This document shows positions 6,048 to 13,417 of a DNA stretch of 27,137 nt, piece by piece. The position numbers and the translations under genes were made by a program. Where the stretch lies: contig CAXTOX010000048.1 in NCBI GenBank assembly GCA_964245885.1, positions 1 through 27,137 on the forward strand, given 5' to 3'. This DNA is from CAHJWO01 sp964245885 (GTDB lineage: Bacteria; Verrucomicrobiota; Verrucomicrobiia; Chthoniobacterales; SZAS-18). Each line of letters begins with the position of its first letter. Positions within the stretch are counted from its first letter, which is position 1. Below the pieces are notes generated by a model. The model was not told where the DNA came from and ran no database searches. It worked only from the letters and a program-made list of their open reading frames with translations.

Positions 6048-8589
6048 TTCCTCCGCCCGCGCTCAGCGCAACGCCCCTCCCAGCACCGTGTCCTCCACCC
6101 TCGGGGTGGATGACATCGGCGCGCGCGCGCAGGAGGGCGACATCGAGATCTCTTCGACCTTGCCGATGGGCGGGACGACCTACAACGTCACCCCGGCCGG
6201 CCGGATCGCCACCAGCACCGGCGGCGTCACGATCCAGACCAACGACGCGAGCATCTACTGCGACCACGCCGAGTACAACCTCGACACCCAAGAGGCCATC
6301 CTGATCGGCAACGTGCGCATCTACCGGCTGGACACCTCCCTGCTCGCCGACCGGGTGGTCTACAACTTCCAGACCAAGGCCATCCGCGCGCTGAACTTCG
6401 ACGGTACCCGGCTGCCCTTTGCCTTCGGCGGCGAATCCGGGTTCTCGCCCAGCGCCGGTGCCCAGTTCAACGTGGTCAACGGCGATTTCACCACGGACGA
6501 CTCTTCCAAGCCCGACTACCACCTGCACGCCCGGCGCATCCGCATCTACCCGGACAACCGCGTGATCTTCGTCGGCTCGACCCTCTACGTCGGCACGACG
6601 CCCGTCTTCTATTTCCCGTACTTCTACCAGTCTTTGGACCAGCAGAGCGGCTACCAGGTCACGCCCGGTTATTCGAGCATCTTCGGCGCGTACCTGCTCA
6701 CGGGCATCTCGTTCCCCGTCACCGACAAGGTCACCGGCACCTTGCGGCTGGATTACCGCACCTCGCGCGGTCCCGGCTTCGGCCTCAACCTGGAATACAA
6801 ACCCACCCGCCGCGTCGCCAACCCTCCCTCGATGGCGGGGGCGGCTCCCTACGCCAGCGACGACGACCCGTCCGTGCCCGCGTCCATCGGCACGCCGCAC
6901 TCCTCGCCGCACAATTCCACCGGCGGCGCGCTGGGCTCCTCGTTGGACAACCCGTTCGCCAGCGGGGACGAGTTCGCGCTCCAAGGACCCGCGCTCTCCC
7001 GCCAGATCCGGCGGGACGAAGACATCCAGTTCCTGAGCTACTACACGCACGACGACCACACCGACCTCAACCGCACCTCGCTGCCCCGTCTGCCCATCGA
7101 CGAAAACCGCTACCGCTTCGCGCTGAAGGGCACGCAGTTCTTCACCGACGACCTCTACCTGAAGGTCGACGCCGACAAGCTCAGCGACCGTTACCTGCTC
7201 CAGGACTTCTACGAGGGGGAGTTCACCCGCGACCCCAACCCGGACAACGTTCTCTCGTTGGTGTTCCGCCAGCCGACGTTCGTCGCCGCGGTGACCGGCC
7301 GCGCGCAGTTCAACGACTTCTTCGACGCCACCGAGCGCCTGCCCGACGCCACGCTCGACATCCCGCACCTGTCGATGGGCAACAGCGGCTTCTACTACAC
7401 GAGCACGAACTCGGCCGGTTTCCTGCGGCGCACCTACGACAGCCAGAGTCCGCTGCCCGAGTACAGCACGTTCCGGCTCGACACCTACCATGAGTTCACG
7501 TACGCCAAGACGCTTTTCGGCTGGCTGAGCGTCGTGCCGCGCCTGGGCTTGCGCGCGACGTATTACTCGCAGTCCGCGCCGGGCAACGACGCCTCGGCCG
7601 CCCTCCAGCAGATCGAAAACGTCACGAGCGACCAGACCCTCCTCTCGGCGAATCCGGCGACGCTGAGCGCGTCCGACCTCGCGCGGCAGCGGGCGCTCCA
7701 GCAGTCCATCGGCAACTTCCAGGTGCGCAGCGACATCCTGCGGCCGGTGGTGGACACCGGGATCGAACTTTCCACCAAACTCTCGCGGGTGTACGGCGAC
7801 ATGGAGAACCGGACGTTCGGGTTGGACCAGCTCCAGCACGTCATCCAGCCATACGTGAACTTTTCGGAGGTCGAGGACTTCGGGGTGGGTTCGCGCGAGT
7901 TGCTCCAGTTCGACCGGCGGCTGCCGACCACGCAGCTTTTGCCCATCAACTTCCCGCAGTACAACTCGATTGACGCCATCAACGAGGCGACGGACGTGCG
8001 CATTGGCGTGCGCAACCGCCTCCAGACCAAGCGCGACGCGCTGACGTTCAACTGGCTGGAGGTGGACACGTTCTTTCAGGTCAACGCGTATGATCCGAGC
8101 TACCAGTCGAAGGTTTCCAACGTGTTCAACCAGGTGTCGTTCCGCCCGGTGCCCTGGATCAACGCGACCTTTGATTCACAGTTGCCGCTCTTCAACGGCA
8201 AGCGCGGGTTCACGGAGGTGAACTCGGCCGTGGCGTTCATGCCGACCTCGAAGCTGGACGTGGTCGTCTCGCACCGCTACCTCGACAACAACCCGTTCTT
8301 CGCCAACAGCAGCCTGCTGCGGTGCAACGTCTACTACCGGATCGACGACAACTGGGGCGCGGGCTTCACCGAACGCTACGAGTTCGCCGCGCACCAGCTC
8401 CAGGCGCAGAGCTACACGATCTACCGGGACCTGTCGAGTTTCGTGGCGTCGCTGGGCTTGACGGTGCGCGACAATAACGGGGTGAGCGACTACGGCTTCC
8501 TGCTCAACTTCACGCTCAAAGGCATCCCGCGCGTGTCGCTGCCGGTGGGCTTCGACGTGAACTCGGTGGCGAACGACCTGACGCAGTAG
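5926..8589 (+). CDS. LptD/OstA-like LPS-assembly outer-membrane protein
   Basis: 887 residues from ATG 5926. A long N-terminal stretch ends in a signal peptide (RLRRLAALLLLLCSFCLLPS, cleavage likely after SARAQ). An OstA/LptA-like beta-jellyroll follows (about 70-230), with NDASIYCDHAEYNLDTQEAI and GNVRIYRLDTSLLADRVVYN. Then comes a large C-terminal part typical of the LptD beta-barrel: HARRIRIYPDNRVIFVGSTL, YVGTTPVFYFPYFYQ, and alternating strands through SYTIYRDLSSFVASLGLTVR. LptD inserts LPS into the outer leaflet with LptE. No conserved disulfide Cys pairs are seen (only a few Cys), so it is diverged from the E. coli protein. Nearby lpxA supports an LPS role. The exact ortholog assignment (LptD versus an LptD-like paralogue) is uncertain. 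The start region overlaps repeat element H1. Confidence 0.82.
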   Translation: MEPTRHIEGPKGGERARRALSVRLRRLAALLLLLCSFCLLPSSARAQRNAPPSTVSSTLGVDDIGARAQEGDIEISSTLPMGGTTYNVTPAGRIATSTGGVTIQTNDASIYCDHAEYNLDTQEAILIGNVRIYRLDTSLLADRVVYNFQTKAIRALNFDGTRLPFAFGGESGFSPSAGAQFNVVNGDFTTDDSSKPDYHLHARRIRIYPDNRVIFVGSTLYVGTTPVFYFPYFYQSLDQQSGYQVTPGYSSIFGAYLLTGISFPVTDKVTGTLRLDYRTSRGPGFGLNLEYKPTRRVANPPSMAGAAPYASDDDPSVPASIGTPHSSPHNSTGGALGSSLDNPFASGDEFALQGPALSRQIRRDEDIQFLSYYTHDDHTDLNRTSLPRLPIDENRYRFALKGTQFFTDDLYLKVDADKLSDRYLLQDFYEGEFTRDPNPDNVLSLVFRQPTFVAAVTGRAQFNDFFDATERLPDATLDIPHLSMGNSGFYYTSTNSAGFLRRTYDSQSPLPEYSTFRLDTYHEFTYAKTLFGWLSVVPRLGLRATYYSQSAPGNDASAALQQIENVTSDQTLLSANPATLSASDLARQRALQQSIGNFQVRSDILRPVVDTGIELSTKLSRVYGDMENRTFGLDQLQHVIQPYVNFSEVEDFGVGSRELLQFDRRLPTTQLLPINFPQYNSIDAINEATDVRIGVRNRLQTKRDALTFNWLEVDTFFQVNAYDPSYQSKVSNVFNQVSFRPVPWINATFDSQLPLFNGKRGFTEVNSAVAFMPTSKLDVVVSHRYLDNNPFFANSSLLRCNVYYRIDDNWGAGFTERYEFAAHQLQAQSYTIYRDLSSFVASLGLTVRDNNGVSDYGFLLNFTLKGIPRVSLPVGFDVNSVANDLTQ

Positions 8590-8593
8590 TTCC

Positions 8594-8706
8594 AAGGTAG
8601 GGTTGCCTCTCCGAGGCAATCCTAGATTTTCTGGCGAGAGTACCGGACCAAGAGCACGGTCATCCAAGCCAAATTTTGGATTGCCTCGGAGAGGCAACCC
8701 TACCTT
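8594..8706. repeat. 113-bp inverted-repeat element, copy A
   Basis: A perfect 29-bp terminal inverted repeat (8594-8622 and 8678-8706). Each arm itself contains the hairpin TTGCCTC-TCC-GAGGCAA. The central 55 bp differ from copy B (16902-17011) while the arms are identical. It lies exactly between the convergent ends of the LptD-like gene (8589) and trmL, and its GGTAGGG end supplies the trmL TAG stop at 8700-8702. Four T residues follow the first hairpin, so it might also act as a terminator. It has no coding capacity; it is MITE- or REP-like. Confidence 0.88.
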
Positions 8707-9167
8707 GCACGAGCCCGCGCCTGCCGCGTCGCCTCGAAGAGCACGATGCCCGCCGCCGTGGCGAGGTTGAGGCTGCGGGCGGTCGGAGCCATGGGAATGG
8801 TCAGCAGGCGGGCGCATTCGGCGGCCAGGAGGCTCTCGGGCAAGCCGCGCGTCTCGCGTCCGAACACCAGATAATCCCCTGGCGCAAACTCCTGCTCGTC
8901 GTACGGCCGGTCGGTCTTGGTGGTCAGCAGGAAGTACCGTGCCGCGCCATCCGCGAAGCGCGCGGCGTGGAGGTCGTGCCAGCTTTCCCAAAGGGTGACG
9001 CGGACCTGTTCCCAATAATCCATCCCCGCGCGGCGCAGGTACTTGTCGTCGAGCGAAAACCCCAGCGGCTTGACCAGGTGCAAGTCGGCGTCCGCCGCCA
9101 GGCACAACCGCGCGATGTTCCCGGTGTTAGGCGGAATCTCGGGCTCGACGAGGACAACGTGGAACAT
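8700..9167 (-). CDS. trmL: tRNA (cytidine(34)-2'-O)-methyltransferase, TrmL-type SPOUT enzyme
   Basis: 155 residues, the length of E. coli TrmL (157). SPOUT-class signatures are in order: MFHVVLVEPEIPPNTGNIAR (motif 1 with Pro-Asn-Thr-Gly-Asn), LVFGRETRGLPESLL (motif 2, SAM-binding loop) and IPMAPTARSLNLATAAGIVL (motif 3, knot). Enzymes of this family 2'-O-methylate the wobble base of tRNA-Leu isoacceptors. The start ATG at 9167 lies 12 bases after the stop of the HD-like gene, so the two form an operon. The last codons are GCA AGG TAG; the TAG belongs to repeat element A, so the present C-terminus was set by that element. Confidence 0.9.
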   Translation of the reverse strand: MFHVVLVEPEIPPNTGNIARLCLAADADLHLVKPLGFSLDDKYLRRAGMDYWEQVRVTLWESWHDLHAARFADGAARYFLLTTKTDRPYDEQEFAPGDYLVFGRETRGLPESLLAAECARLLTIPMAPTARSLNLATAAGIVLFEATRQARARAR

Positions 9168-9179
9168 GCGGCGCGGTGT

Positions 9180-9776
9180 TTACAAGATGTCGTCCGCCGT
9201 GACCTCCGACCGCACGCCGCGCGCGGCCGCCCGCGCGAAAAACCAGTGCAGCGGCTCCCGGTTTTTGCCCGGCGTGCAGCCGTCCACGATCAGGAACGTC
9301 AAAAACAGGTCCCACTCGCGGATCAGGGCGAACAGGGCGTCGTAGCGCGCCATGTTCAGCCGCTGATGCTGTTCCTGCCGGTAGAGTGCGTAGGGTTCGT
9401 CGTGGAACTGCACGAGGTGGAGCAACTCCGCGTCGTCTGGGCAGAACTCCGCCAGGAACCCCCGCGCCAGGGAGGCGTGGCTCTGCGAATGGGAAATCTT
9501 CACGTCCGCCGCGTCGGGCTTGAACGTGTCGTGCGAATGAATCAGTAGCCGCAGCCGCCAGCGGTCGGTCTCGGAAAGCCGGGCGTCGAGCACGGCCGCG
9601 TTGCGCTCCAGTTCGGCGATGTGCGCGGCGATGGAACCCTCGGGATGCCCCGAGCGCGGTTCGCCCCAGTGGATATTTCTCTGGTAACGCGCGTCCGCGG
9701 TCATCCGCTCGAACGCTGCACGATAAAAAGCCGGTGAACTCGCGGGTTCACCGGCTGTGGAAGGGACGGCTGACAT
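9180..9776 (-). CDS. HD-domain-like putative phosphohydrolase
   Basis: 198 residues, cytoplasmic, no signal or membrane segment. His/Asp pairs are spaced as in HD-superfamily hydrolases: His44 and His52 in GHPEGSIAAHIAELERN, the doublet His82-Asp83 in LLIHSHDTFKPDAADVKISH, His96/His100, and His125-Asp126 in LLHLVQFHDEPYALY. The likely activity is metal-dependent phosphohydrolysis of an unknown substrate; this is an inference. ATG 9776 is well supported by GGAGG six bases upstream (9783-9787 on the plus strand). It lies 48 bases after rpmA and 12 before trmL on the same strand. A strong terminator hairpin lies within its first 20 codons, so its expression from the ribosomal-protein promoter is probably restricted. 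Alternative start: ATG 9704 (Met25). Confidence 0.7.
   Translation of the reverse strand: MSAVPSTAGEPASSPAFYRAAFERMTADARYQRNIHWGEPRSGHPEGSIAAHIAELERNAAVLDARLSETDRWRLRLLIHSHDTFKPDAADVKISHSQSHASLARGFLAEFCPDDAELLHLVQFHDEPYALYRQEQHQRLNMARYDALFALIREWDLFLTFLIVDGCTPGKNREPLHWFFARAAARGVRSEVTADDIL
9725..9756 (-). terminator. Rho-independent terminator after rpmA, inside the next gene's 5' coding region
   Basis: On the minus strand AGCCGGTGAAC, a 6-nt loop and GTTCACCGGCT form a perfect 11-bp GC-rich stem followed by TTTTT (plus-strand A-run 9725-9729). It lies about 70 bases past the rpmA stop and 20-52 bases inside the HD-like gene whose ATG is at 9776. Confidence 0.85.
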
Positions 9777-9824
9777 GGACAGCCTCCGATTCGACCGGCC
9801 TCAACAGGCCGGACGCAACGGTTT

Positions 9825-10091
9825 CTAGGCCGTGGCGGGAGCCGTCTCCAGGACGACGACGTTCACCCGGCGACCACCGCGGTCGAACTTCACCTCGCCG
9901 TCGGTGAGTGCGAAGATCGTGTAGTCACGCCCGAGGCCGACGTTGCGGCCGGGCACCCACTTGGTGCCGCGCTGGCGGATGATGATGTTGCCGGCAACCA
10001 CCTGCTGGCTGCCGAACTTCTTGACGCCGAGTCGCTTGCTGACGCTATCGCGGCCGTTCTTGACGCTGCCTTGACCCTTCTTATGTGCCAT
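9825..10091 (-). CDS. rpmA: 50S ribosomal protein L27
   Basis: 88 residues beginning MAHKKGQGSVKNGRDSVSKR, followed by LGVKKFGSQQVVAGNIIIRQ and RGTKWVPGRNVGLGRDYTIF, all typical of bL27. There is no N-terminal extension that would need processing, unlike in Firmicutes. L27 sits at the peptidyl-transferase centre. It is the second gene of the rplU-rpmA pair, 21 bases after rplU, and is followed by a strong terminator. It ends in LETAPATA. Nothing is odd apart from FGSQQ in place of the more usual Gly-Gly-Gln in that loop. Confidence 0.97.
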   Translation of the reverse strand: MAHKKGQGSVKNGRDSVSKRLGVKKFGSQQVVAGNIIIRQRGTKWVPGRNVGLGRDYTIFALTDGEVKFDRGGRRVNVVVLETAPATA

Positions 10092-10112
10092 GACGAGAAA
10101 CTGGTAAAATGG

Positions 10113-10433
10113 TTAAGCTTGGAAAGAGATCGACTTGATCTTCACGCGCGTGAGCTTCTGGCGATGGCCGACCGTGCGGTGGTAGCCCTTGCGGCGGCGG
10201 TACTTGAAAGCGATCACCTTGTCGGCCTTGCGCTGTTCGACGATTTCGGCCACGACGGAAGCGCCGCTCAGGGTCGGAGCGCCGTGGGTGTGCTTGTCGC
10301 CGTCGGCGTGGAAAAGGATGTCGGAGAACGTCGTTTCCTGGCCCGCCTCGGCGTCCAGTCTCGCGATGTCGATGACGTCGCCTTCGGCCACTTTGTACTG
10401 TTTGCCGCCGGCTTTGAGGATCACGTATGCCAT
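10113..10433 (-). CDS. rplU: 50S ribosomal protein L21
   Basis: 106 residues: MAYVILKAGGKQYKVAEGDV, KADKVIAFKYRRRKGYHRTV and GHRQKLTRVKIKSI are the classic bL21 signatures. L21 binds 23S rRNA near L20 and L27. The start at 10433 is fixed by the family N-terminus. A sigma-70-like promoter and a small hairpin (CCCTTG-gttg-CAAGGG) precede it in the leader. It is transcribed with rpmA. The upstream neighbour on the same strand is an unrelated glycosyltransferase gene ending 84 bases away, so the pair has its own promoter. Confidence 0.97.
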   Translation of the reverse strand: MAYVILKAGGKQYKVAEGDVIDIARLDAEAGQETTFSDILFHADGDKHTHGAPTLSGASVVAEIVEQRKADKVIAFKYRRRKGYHRTVGHRQKLTRVKIKSISFQA

Positions 10434-10467
10434 AACTCTTGCTTTCCCTTGGTTGCAAGGGAAGCGG

Positions 10468-10496
10468 ATACTATGCCGCCGGTTCTGGCTTGGCAA
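10468..10496 (-). promoter_or_regulatory. Putative sigma-70 promoter of rplU-rpmA
   Basis: On the minus strand TTGCCA (plus 10491-10496) and TAGTAT (plus 10468-10473) are separated by 17 bases. They match four and five positions of the -35 and -10 consensus. The expected start near 10461 falls at the beginning of the leader hairpin (10446-10461), about 28 bases before the ATG. Confidence 0.6.
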
Positions 10497-10516
10497 GGAG
10501 GAATTTTCGTGGCCGA

Positions 10517-12109
10517 TCAGGGGTCGAGCACGAAGAGTTCCAGCCCCGGCCGCAGCGGGAAGGGCTGCCTCAGATCGCTTTTCCACAGGGAGCGCGCGTG
10601 GGTGGGCAGCGACTCGTAGAACGCCCGGCGCTTGAGGAAATCCCTCGCCTCCGCACTGGGCCGCTTGTGCGGGTCCACGTAGCGGCGCGAATCGTACCAG
10701 CACACCACGACGTACCTGATCCCCTGTGCGCGCAACGCCTCCACGTCGCCCAGATCGGCGACCACCGGCGCGGCGATCAAGCGGCGGTTCCCCAGCGCGC
10801 CGGCCGGCAGCCGGGCCAGGGCGTCTTCGGCAATGACGGCTCCCGGCGGCAGGTTCGTCGCCACCCAGCGCCCGAGTAACGCACGGTCGTCGCCCGCGAA
10901 GCCGGCCAGCAGCGAGATCGTTTCCGGCAGGCTGAACAGGAGGATCAGCCCCACCGCCGCCGTGGCCGCCGCCGTGGCCATCCGCGCTTTTCCCCACCAT
11001 AGAGCCGTACGGTGAACCGCCTCCGGCAGCGCCACGCCCGCCACGCATCCGAGCAGGAGGCTCACCGGCAGGAAATACCGCACCGCCGTGCTGGCCGAAA
11101 AAGAAAACACCGCCGTCAGCCACAGAGGGGCGAGACCGGCCAGCCACCGGTCGGCGTGCGTGCGGAAGGAGAAACGGCGCAGGTCGACCCAGAACCACGC
11201 CGCGCCCAGCAGCACGGGCAGGGGAGTCGTCACGATGAGCATCCCGACGAACTGCCAGTGCGGCACCTGCGCACCCACGCCGCCGTTGCCCTCCTGCACC
11301 GTGGCAACGCCCAGCCGCCATCCCTCGCGGATCAGGTCGAAGTGCCCCCACAACGCCGGGCCGTTGCACAAGGCGATGACGGCCAGCGTTCCTAGAAGGC
11401 AGAAGGCAGAAGGCAGAAGGCAGAAGTACAGAGAAGAAGCAAACCAGCCGCCAGCAATCCTTCGGCTGATCTTTCCTTCTGCCTTCTGCCTTCTGCCTTC
11501 TGCCTTTGCTGCCAGCGCGGCCAGCACGAGCGCATAGATCACCGCCAGCACGCCGACGTATTTTGACGAAATCGCCAGCCCCGCCGCCGCGCCCAACGCC
11601 AGCCGGTCCAGCCCACCCCGCCTCCGCCAATGGATCGCTCCAGCGACGAACGTCAGCGCCAGCGTCAGGGCAAAAAGCGCGTCTTCCTTGAAAAAGTGTC
11701 CGGCCAGCACTGCCTGGGCGTTCGTGCCCAACGCCGCCGCGGCCGTGACGACGGCGCGGCGGGTCGCGCCGTAGATCCCGGCCAGGACGACCAAAAGCGA
11801 GACGGCGCCCGCGAGATACACCGCCGAGAGCGTTCGGCCCAAGCGCGCGAGATGTCCTGGCTGGCGCGTGACGCCGACGAGCCGGGCCGCGGCATCCGCA
11901 AGGGTGAGCATGAGCGGCGGGTGGTGGTAGTTGCGCGTGCCGTCGAGGAGTTGCGCGACCTTGATAGGTTCGTCGGGATGGTACTCGCACGGGAAACCAC
12001 CGTGGAAAATCCCCAGCACGAACATCACGGCCCCCGCCAGCAGCGCCCATCCGGCGACGAACCGGCGCGAGGGGGCGGCGTCGGAGGGCGGCGCGGCGGG
12101 GAAATGCAT
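10517..12109 (-). CDS. GT-C fold glycosyltransferase (PMT/ArnT-like, GT39-type), integral membrane
   Basis: About 530 residues from ATG 12109. The first membrane helix (about 17-35) is followed by an extracytoplasmic acidic motif in YHPDEP (Asp46-Glu47), the usual catalytic site of lipid-phosphate-sugar-dependent GT-C enzymes. Many hydrophobic segments follow (AVYLAGAVSLLVVLAGIYGA, LFALTLALTFVAGAI, LTAVFSFSASTAVRYFLPVS). The C-terminal about 120 residues are a soluble domain. It would transfer a sugar from a polyprenyl-phosphate donor onto protein, lipid A or glycan; the acceptor is unknown. An in-frame heptamer repeat element (H2, 11394-11504) encodes KAEGRRQKAEGK and FCLLPSAFCLLG in the middle, adding about 38 residues with one hydrophobic run. 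The frame stays open through it. The start is chosen at MHFPAAPPSD because upstream codons lack membrane or family sequence. Confidence 0.8.
   Translation of the reverse strand: MHFPAAPPSDAAPSRRFVAGWALLAGAVMFVLGIFHGGFPCEYHPDEPIKVAQLLDGTRNYHHPPLMLTLADAAARLVGVTRQPGHLARLGRTLSAVYLAGAVSLLVVLAGIYGATRRAVVTAAAALGTNAQAVLAGHFFKEDALFALTLALTFVAGAIHWRRRGGLDRLALGAAAGLAISSKYVGVLAVIYALVLAALAAKAEGRRQKAEGKISRRIAGGWFASSLYFCLLPSAFCLLGTLAVIALCNGPALWGHFDLIREGWRLGVATVQEGNGGVGAQVPHWQFVGMLIVTTPLPVLLGAAWFWVDLRRFSFRTHADRWLAGLAPLWLTAVFSFSASTAVRYFLPVSLLLGCVAGVALPEAVHRTALWWGKARMATAAATAAVGLILLFSLPETISLLAGFAGDDRALLGRWVATNLPPGAVIAEDALARLPAGALGNRRLIAAPVVADLGDVEALRAQGIRYVVVCWYDSRRYVDPHKRPSAEARDFLKRRAFYESLPTHARSLWKSDLRQPFPLRPGLELFVLDP
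11394..11504. repeat. Heptamer inverted-array element, copy H2 (inside a gene)
   Basis: The left arm is AGAA plus four GGCAGAA units (11394-11425). The right arm is four exact TTCTGCC units (11477-11504). The spacer is 51 bp. It is preceded by CCTAG, as copy H1 is preceded by CTAG. It lies wholly inside the glycosyltransferase coding sequence and preserves the reading frame. Confidence 0.92.
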
Positions 12110-12207
12110 GGTCACACCGATAAACGCCCGCCGGGGAAATTGCACGTCTGACCGATGGCAAGAGACCGTCTGAAATCCGGCGGACAATCCTTGTGGTCGG
12201 CGTCGGG

Positions 12208-12687
12208 ATGAGGCATGCTGCCGTCATGTGCCGCCGCGTTCTCCGCTGCCTGCCGCCGTCCATCCTCGTCGCCGCCGCCATTTTCCTCTGGACCGCGGTC
12301 GCGCCCGCCGCCGAACCGGGTTCGGCCGCTCATCCCAGCACCGCTCCCGTGAAACAGGAACTCACCGCCGTCATCGACGCCCAGTTGGCTGCCTTCCGCG
12401 CCAACGACTACCCGAAGGCGTACACCTTCGCCGCTGAAGCGATCCAGGGGATGTTCTCGACCAATCGTTTCGAGGAGATGGTCAAAACCACGTATCCGGT
12501 CATCGCGGGTTCGGCGAAGGCGGAATATGGCTTGGCCTTCGACACGGGCGAGGAAGCGGTGATCAACGTGACGGTCGAGAGCGCCGACGGCAAGCGCGCG
12601 CAGTACCAGTATCTGCTCAAGAAAGAAGACGGCGCGTGGAAGATCAACGGCGTTTCGGAAATGAAGTCCGAAGGTCTGAGCATCTGA
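12208..12687 (+). CDS. Secreted DUF4864-type protein
   Basis: 159 residues from ATG 12208 (GTG 12193 and ATG 12226 are also possible). The N-terminal signal peptide (LRCLPPSILVAAAIFLWTAV, then APAAEP) points to export. The mature domain contains VIDAQLAAFRANDYPKAYTF, IQGMFSTNRFEEMVKTTYPV and AQYQYLLKKEDGAWKINGVS. This arrangement (helix with ARFRANDYxxAY, then strands ending DGxWKIxGV) matches DUF4864, an NTF2-like fold of unknown function. It is divergent from the glycosyltransferase (98-base gap) and convergent with the Uma2-family gene. The gap upstream shows no clear promoter. Confidence 0.75.
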   Translation: MRHAAVMCRRVLRCLPPSILVAAAIFLWTAVAPAAEPGSAAHPSTAPVKQELTAVIDAQLAAFRANDYPKAYTFAAEAIQGMFSTNRFEEMVKTTYPVIAGSAKAEYGLAFDTGEEAVINVTVESADGKRAQYQYLLKKEDGAWKINGVSEMKSEGLSI

Positions 12688-12746
12688 GAGAACGCGCGTG
12701 AAGAATTCTGGACGGGCCGCTGGGGGCCGAACCGTTTCTCACCCCG

Positions 12747-13322
12747 TCACAGGCCGGAACGGGCGTAGAGCGTTTCGACGGCCACCGTGCAGCCGACGGA
12801 GGGCAGGAGCAGGCGGTCACCGCGTTGATCAAACCATTGTGCCATCCACTCGGCGGCATCGTCAGCGCGATGATAACAGGTGATCCCCACGCGTTCGCTT
12901 TCCAAAACGACGTAGGCGCGCAACGTGCCAACCGTCTGGTAGGCGCGCCGTTTTTCCTCGCGGTCCGTGCGGGCGGTCGATTCGGAAATCACCTCGAAGA
13001 TCACGACCGGAAGGTCCTGGAAGACCTCGTCCAGGTCGTTCGGCTCGCAGACGACCATGACATCAGGGTAATAGAACCGCACATCGTTGCCGTTGCGGAT
13101 GCAGACCTTGGTGTCCGAGTTGAACGGCTGGCAGCGATGCCCGCGAAGCTGGGTTCCTAGCTCCAGAAAGGCATTTCCGGCGATCTGGTTGTGCCGGTTC
13201 CTTGCGCCGGCCATCGCGTAAACGACGCCGCCGACGTACTCGTGCTTCGTTTCGGCAAGCTCCTCGCCTTTGAGATATTCCTCCGGGCTGATCCACCACT
13301 GGTGAGGAAGTGCGACGCCCAT
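12747..13322 (-). CDS. Uma2-family (DUF820) restriction-endonuclease-fold protein
   Basis: 191 residues. The Uma2 pattern is clear: WWISPEEYLKGEELAETKHE, YVGGVVYAMAGARNRHNQIA, FYYPDVMVVCEP (with the PD of the PD-(D/E)xK core), VVIFEVISEST (E in the E-x-x pattern) and RRAYQTVGTLRAYVVLESER. The key Asp and Glu residues are present, so the fold could be catalytic. The cellular role of these proteins is not established; they are abundant in Verrucomicrobiota, Cyanobacteria and Planctomycetes. ATG 13322 is favoured. A near-consensus promoter sits directly upstream, and its expected start falls at the ATG. The gene stands alone. Confidence 0.88.
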   Translation of the reverse strand: MGVALPHQWWISPEEYLKGEELAETKHEYVGGVVYAMAGARNRHNQIAGNAFLELGTQLRGHRCQPFNSDTKVCIRNGNDVRFYYPDVMVVCEPNDLDEVFQDLPVVIFEVISESTARTDREEKRRAYQTVGTLRAYVVLESERVGITCYHRADDAAEWMAQWFDQRGDRLLLPSVGCTVAVETLYARSGL

Positions 13323-13328
13323 GGGCCG

Positions 13329-13357
13329 ATCCTAAAAGGAAGCAAATCGGTTGTCAA
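13329..13357 (-). promoter_or_regulatory. Near-consensus promoter placing +1 at the Uma2 ATG
   Basis: On the minus strand TTGACA (plus 13352-13357, perfect -35), 17 bases, then TAGGAT (plus 13329-13334). Transcription would begin around 13322-13323, the first base of the ATG, implying a leaderless mRNA. An AGGA that could look like a Shine-Dalgarno is part of the -10 box. Confidence 0.65.
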
Positions 13358-13417
13358 ACCGCGCCGGTCAGTGGAAATATGGTGATCCGAGCCGCCCAGT
13401 CGCTACGAGTGACGGCA

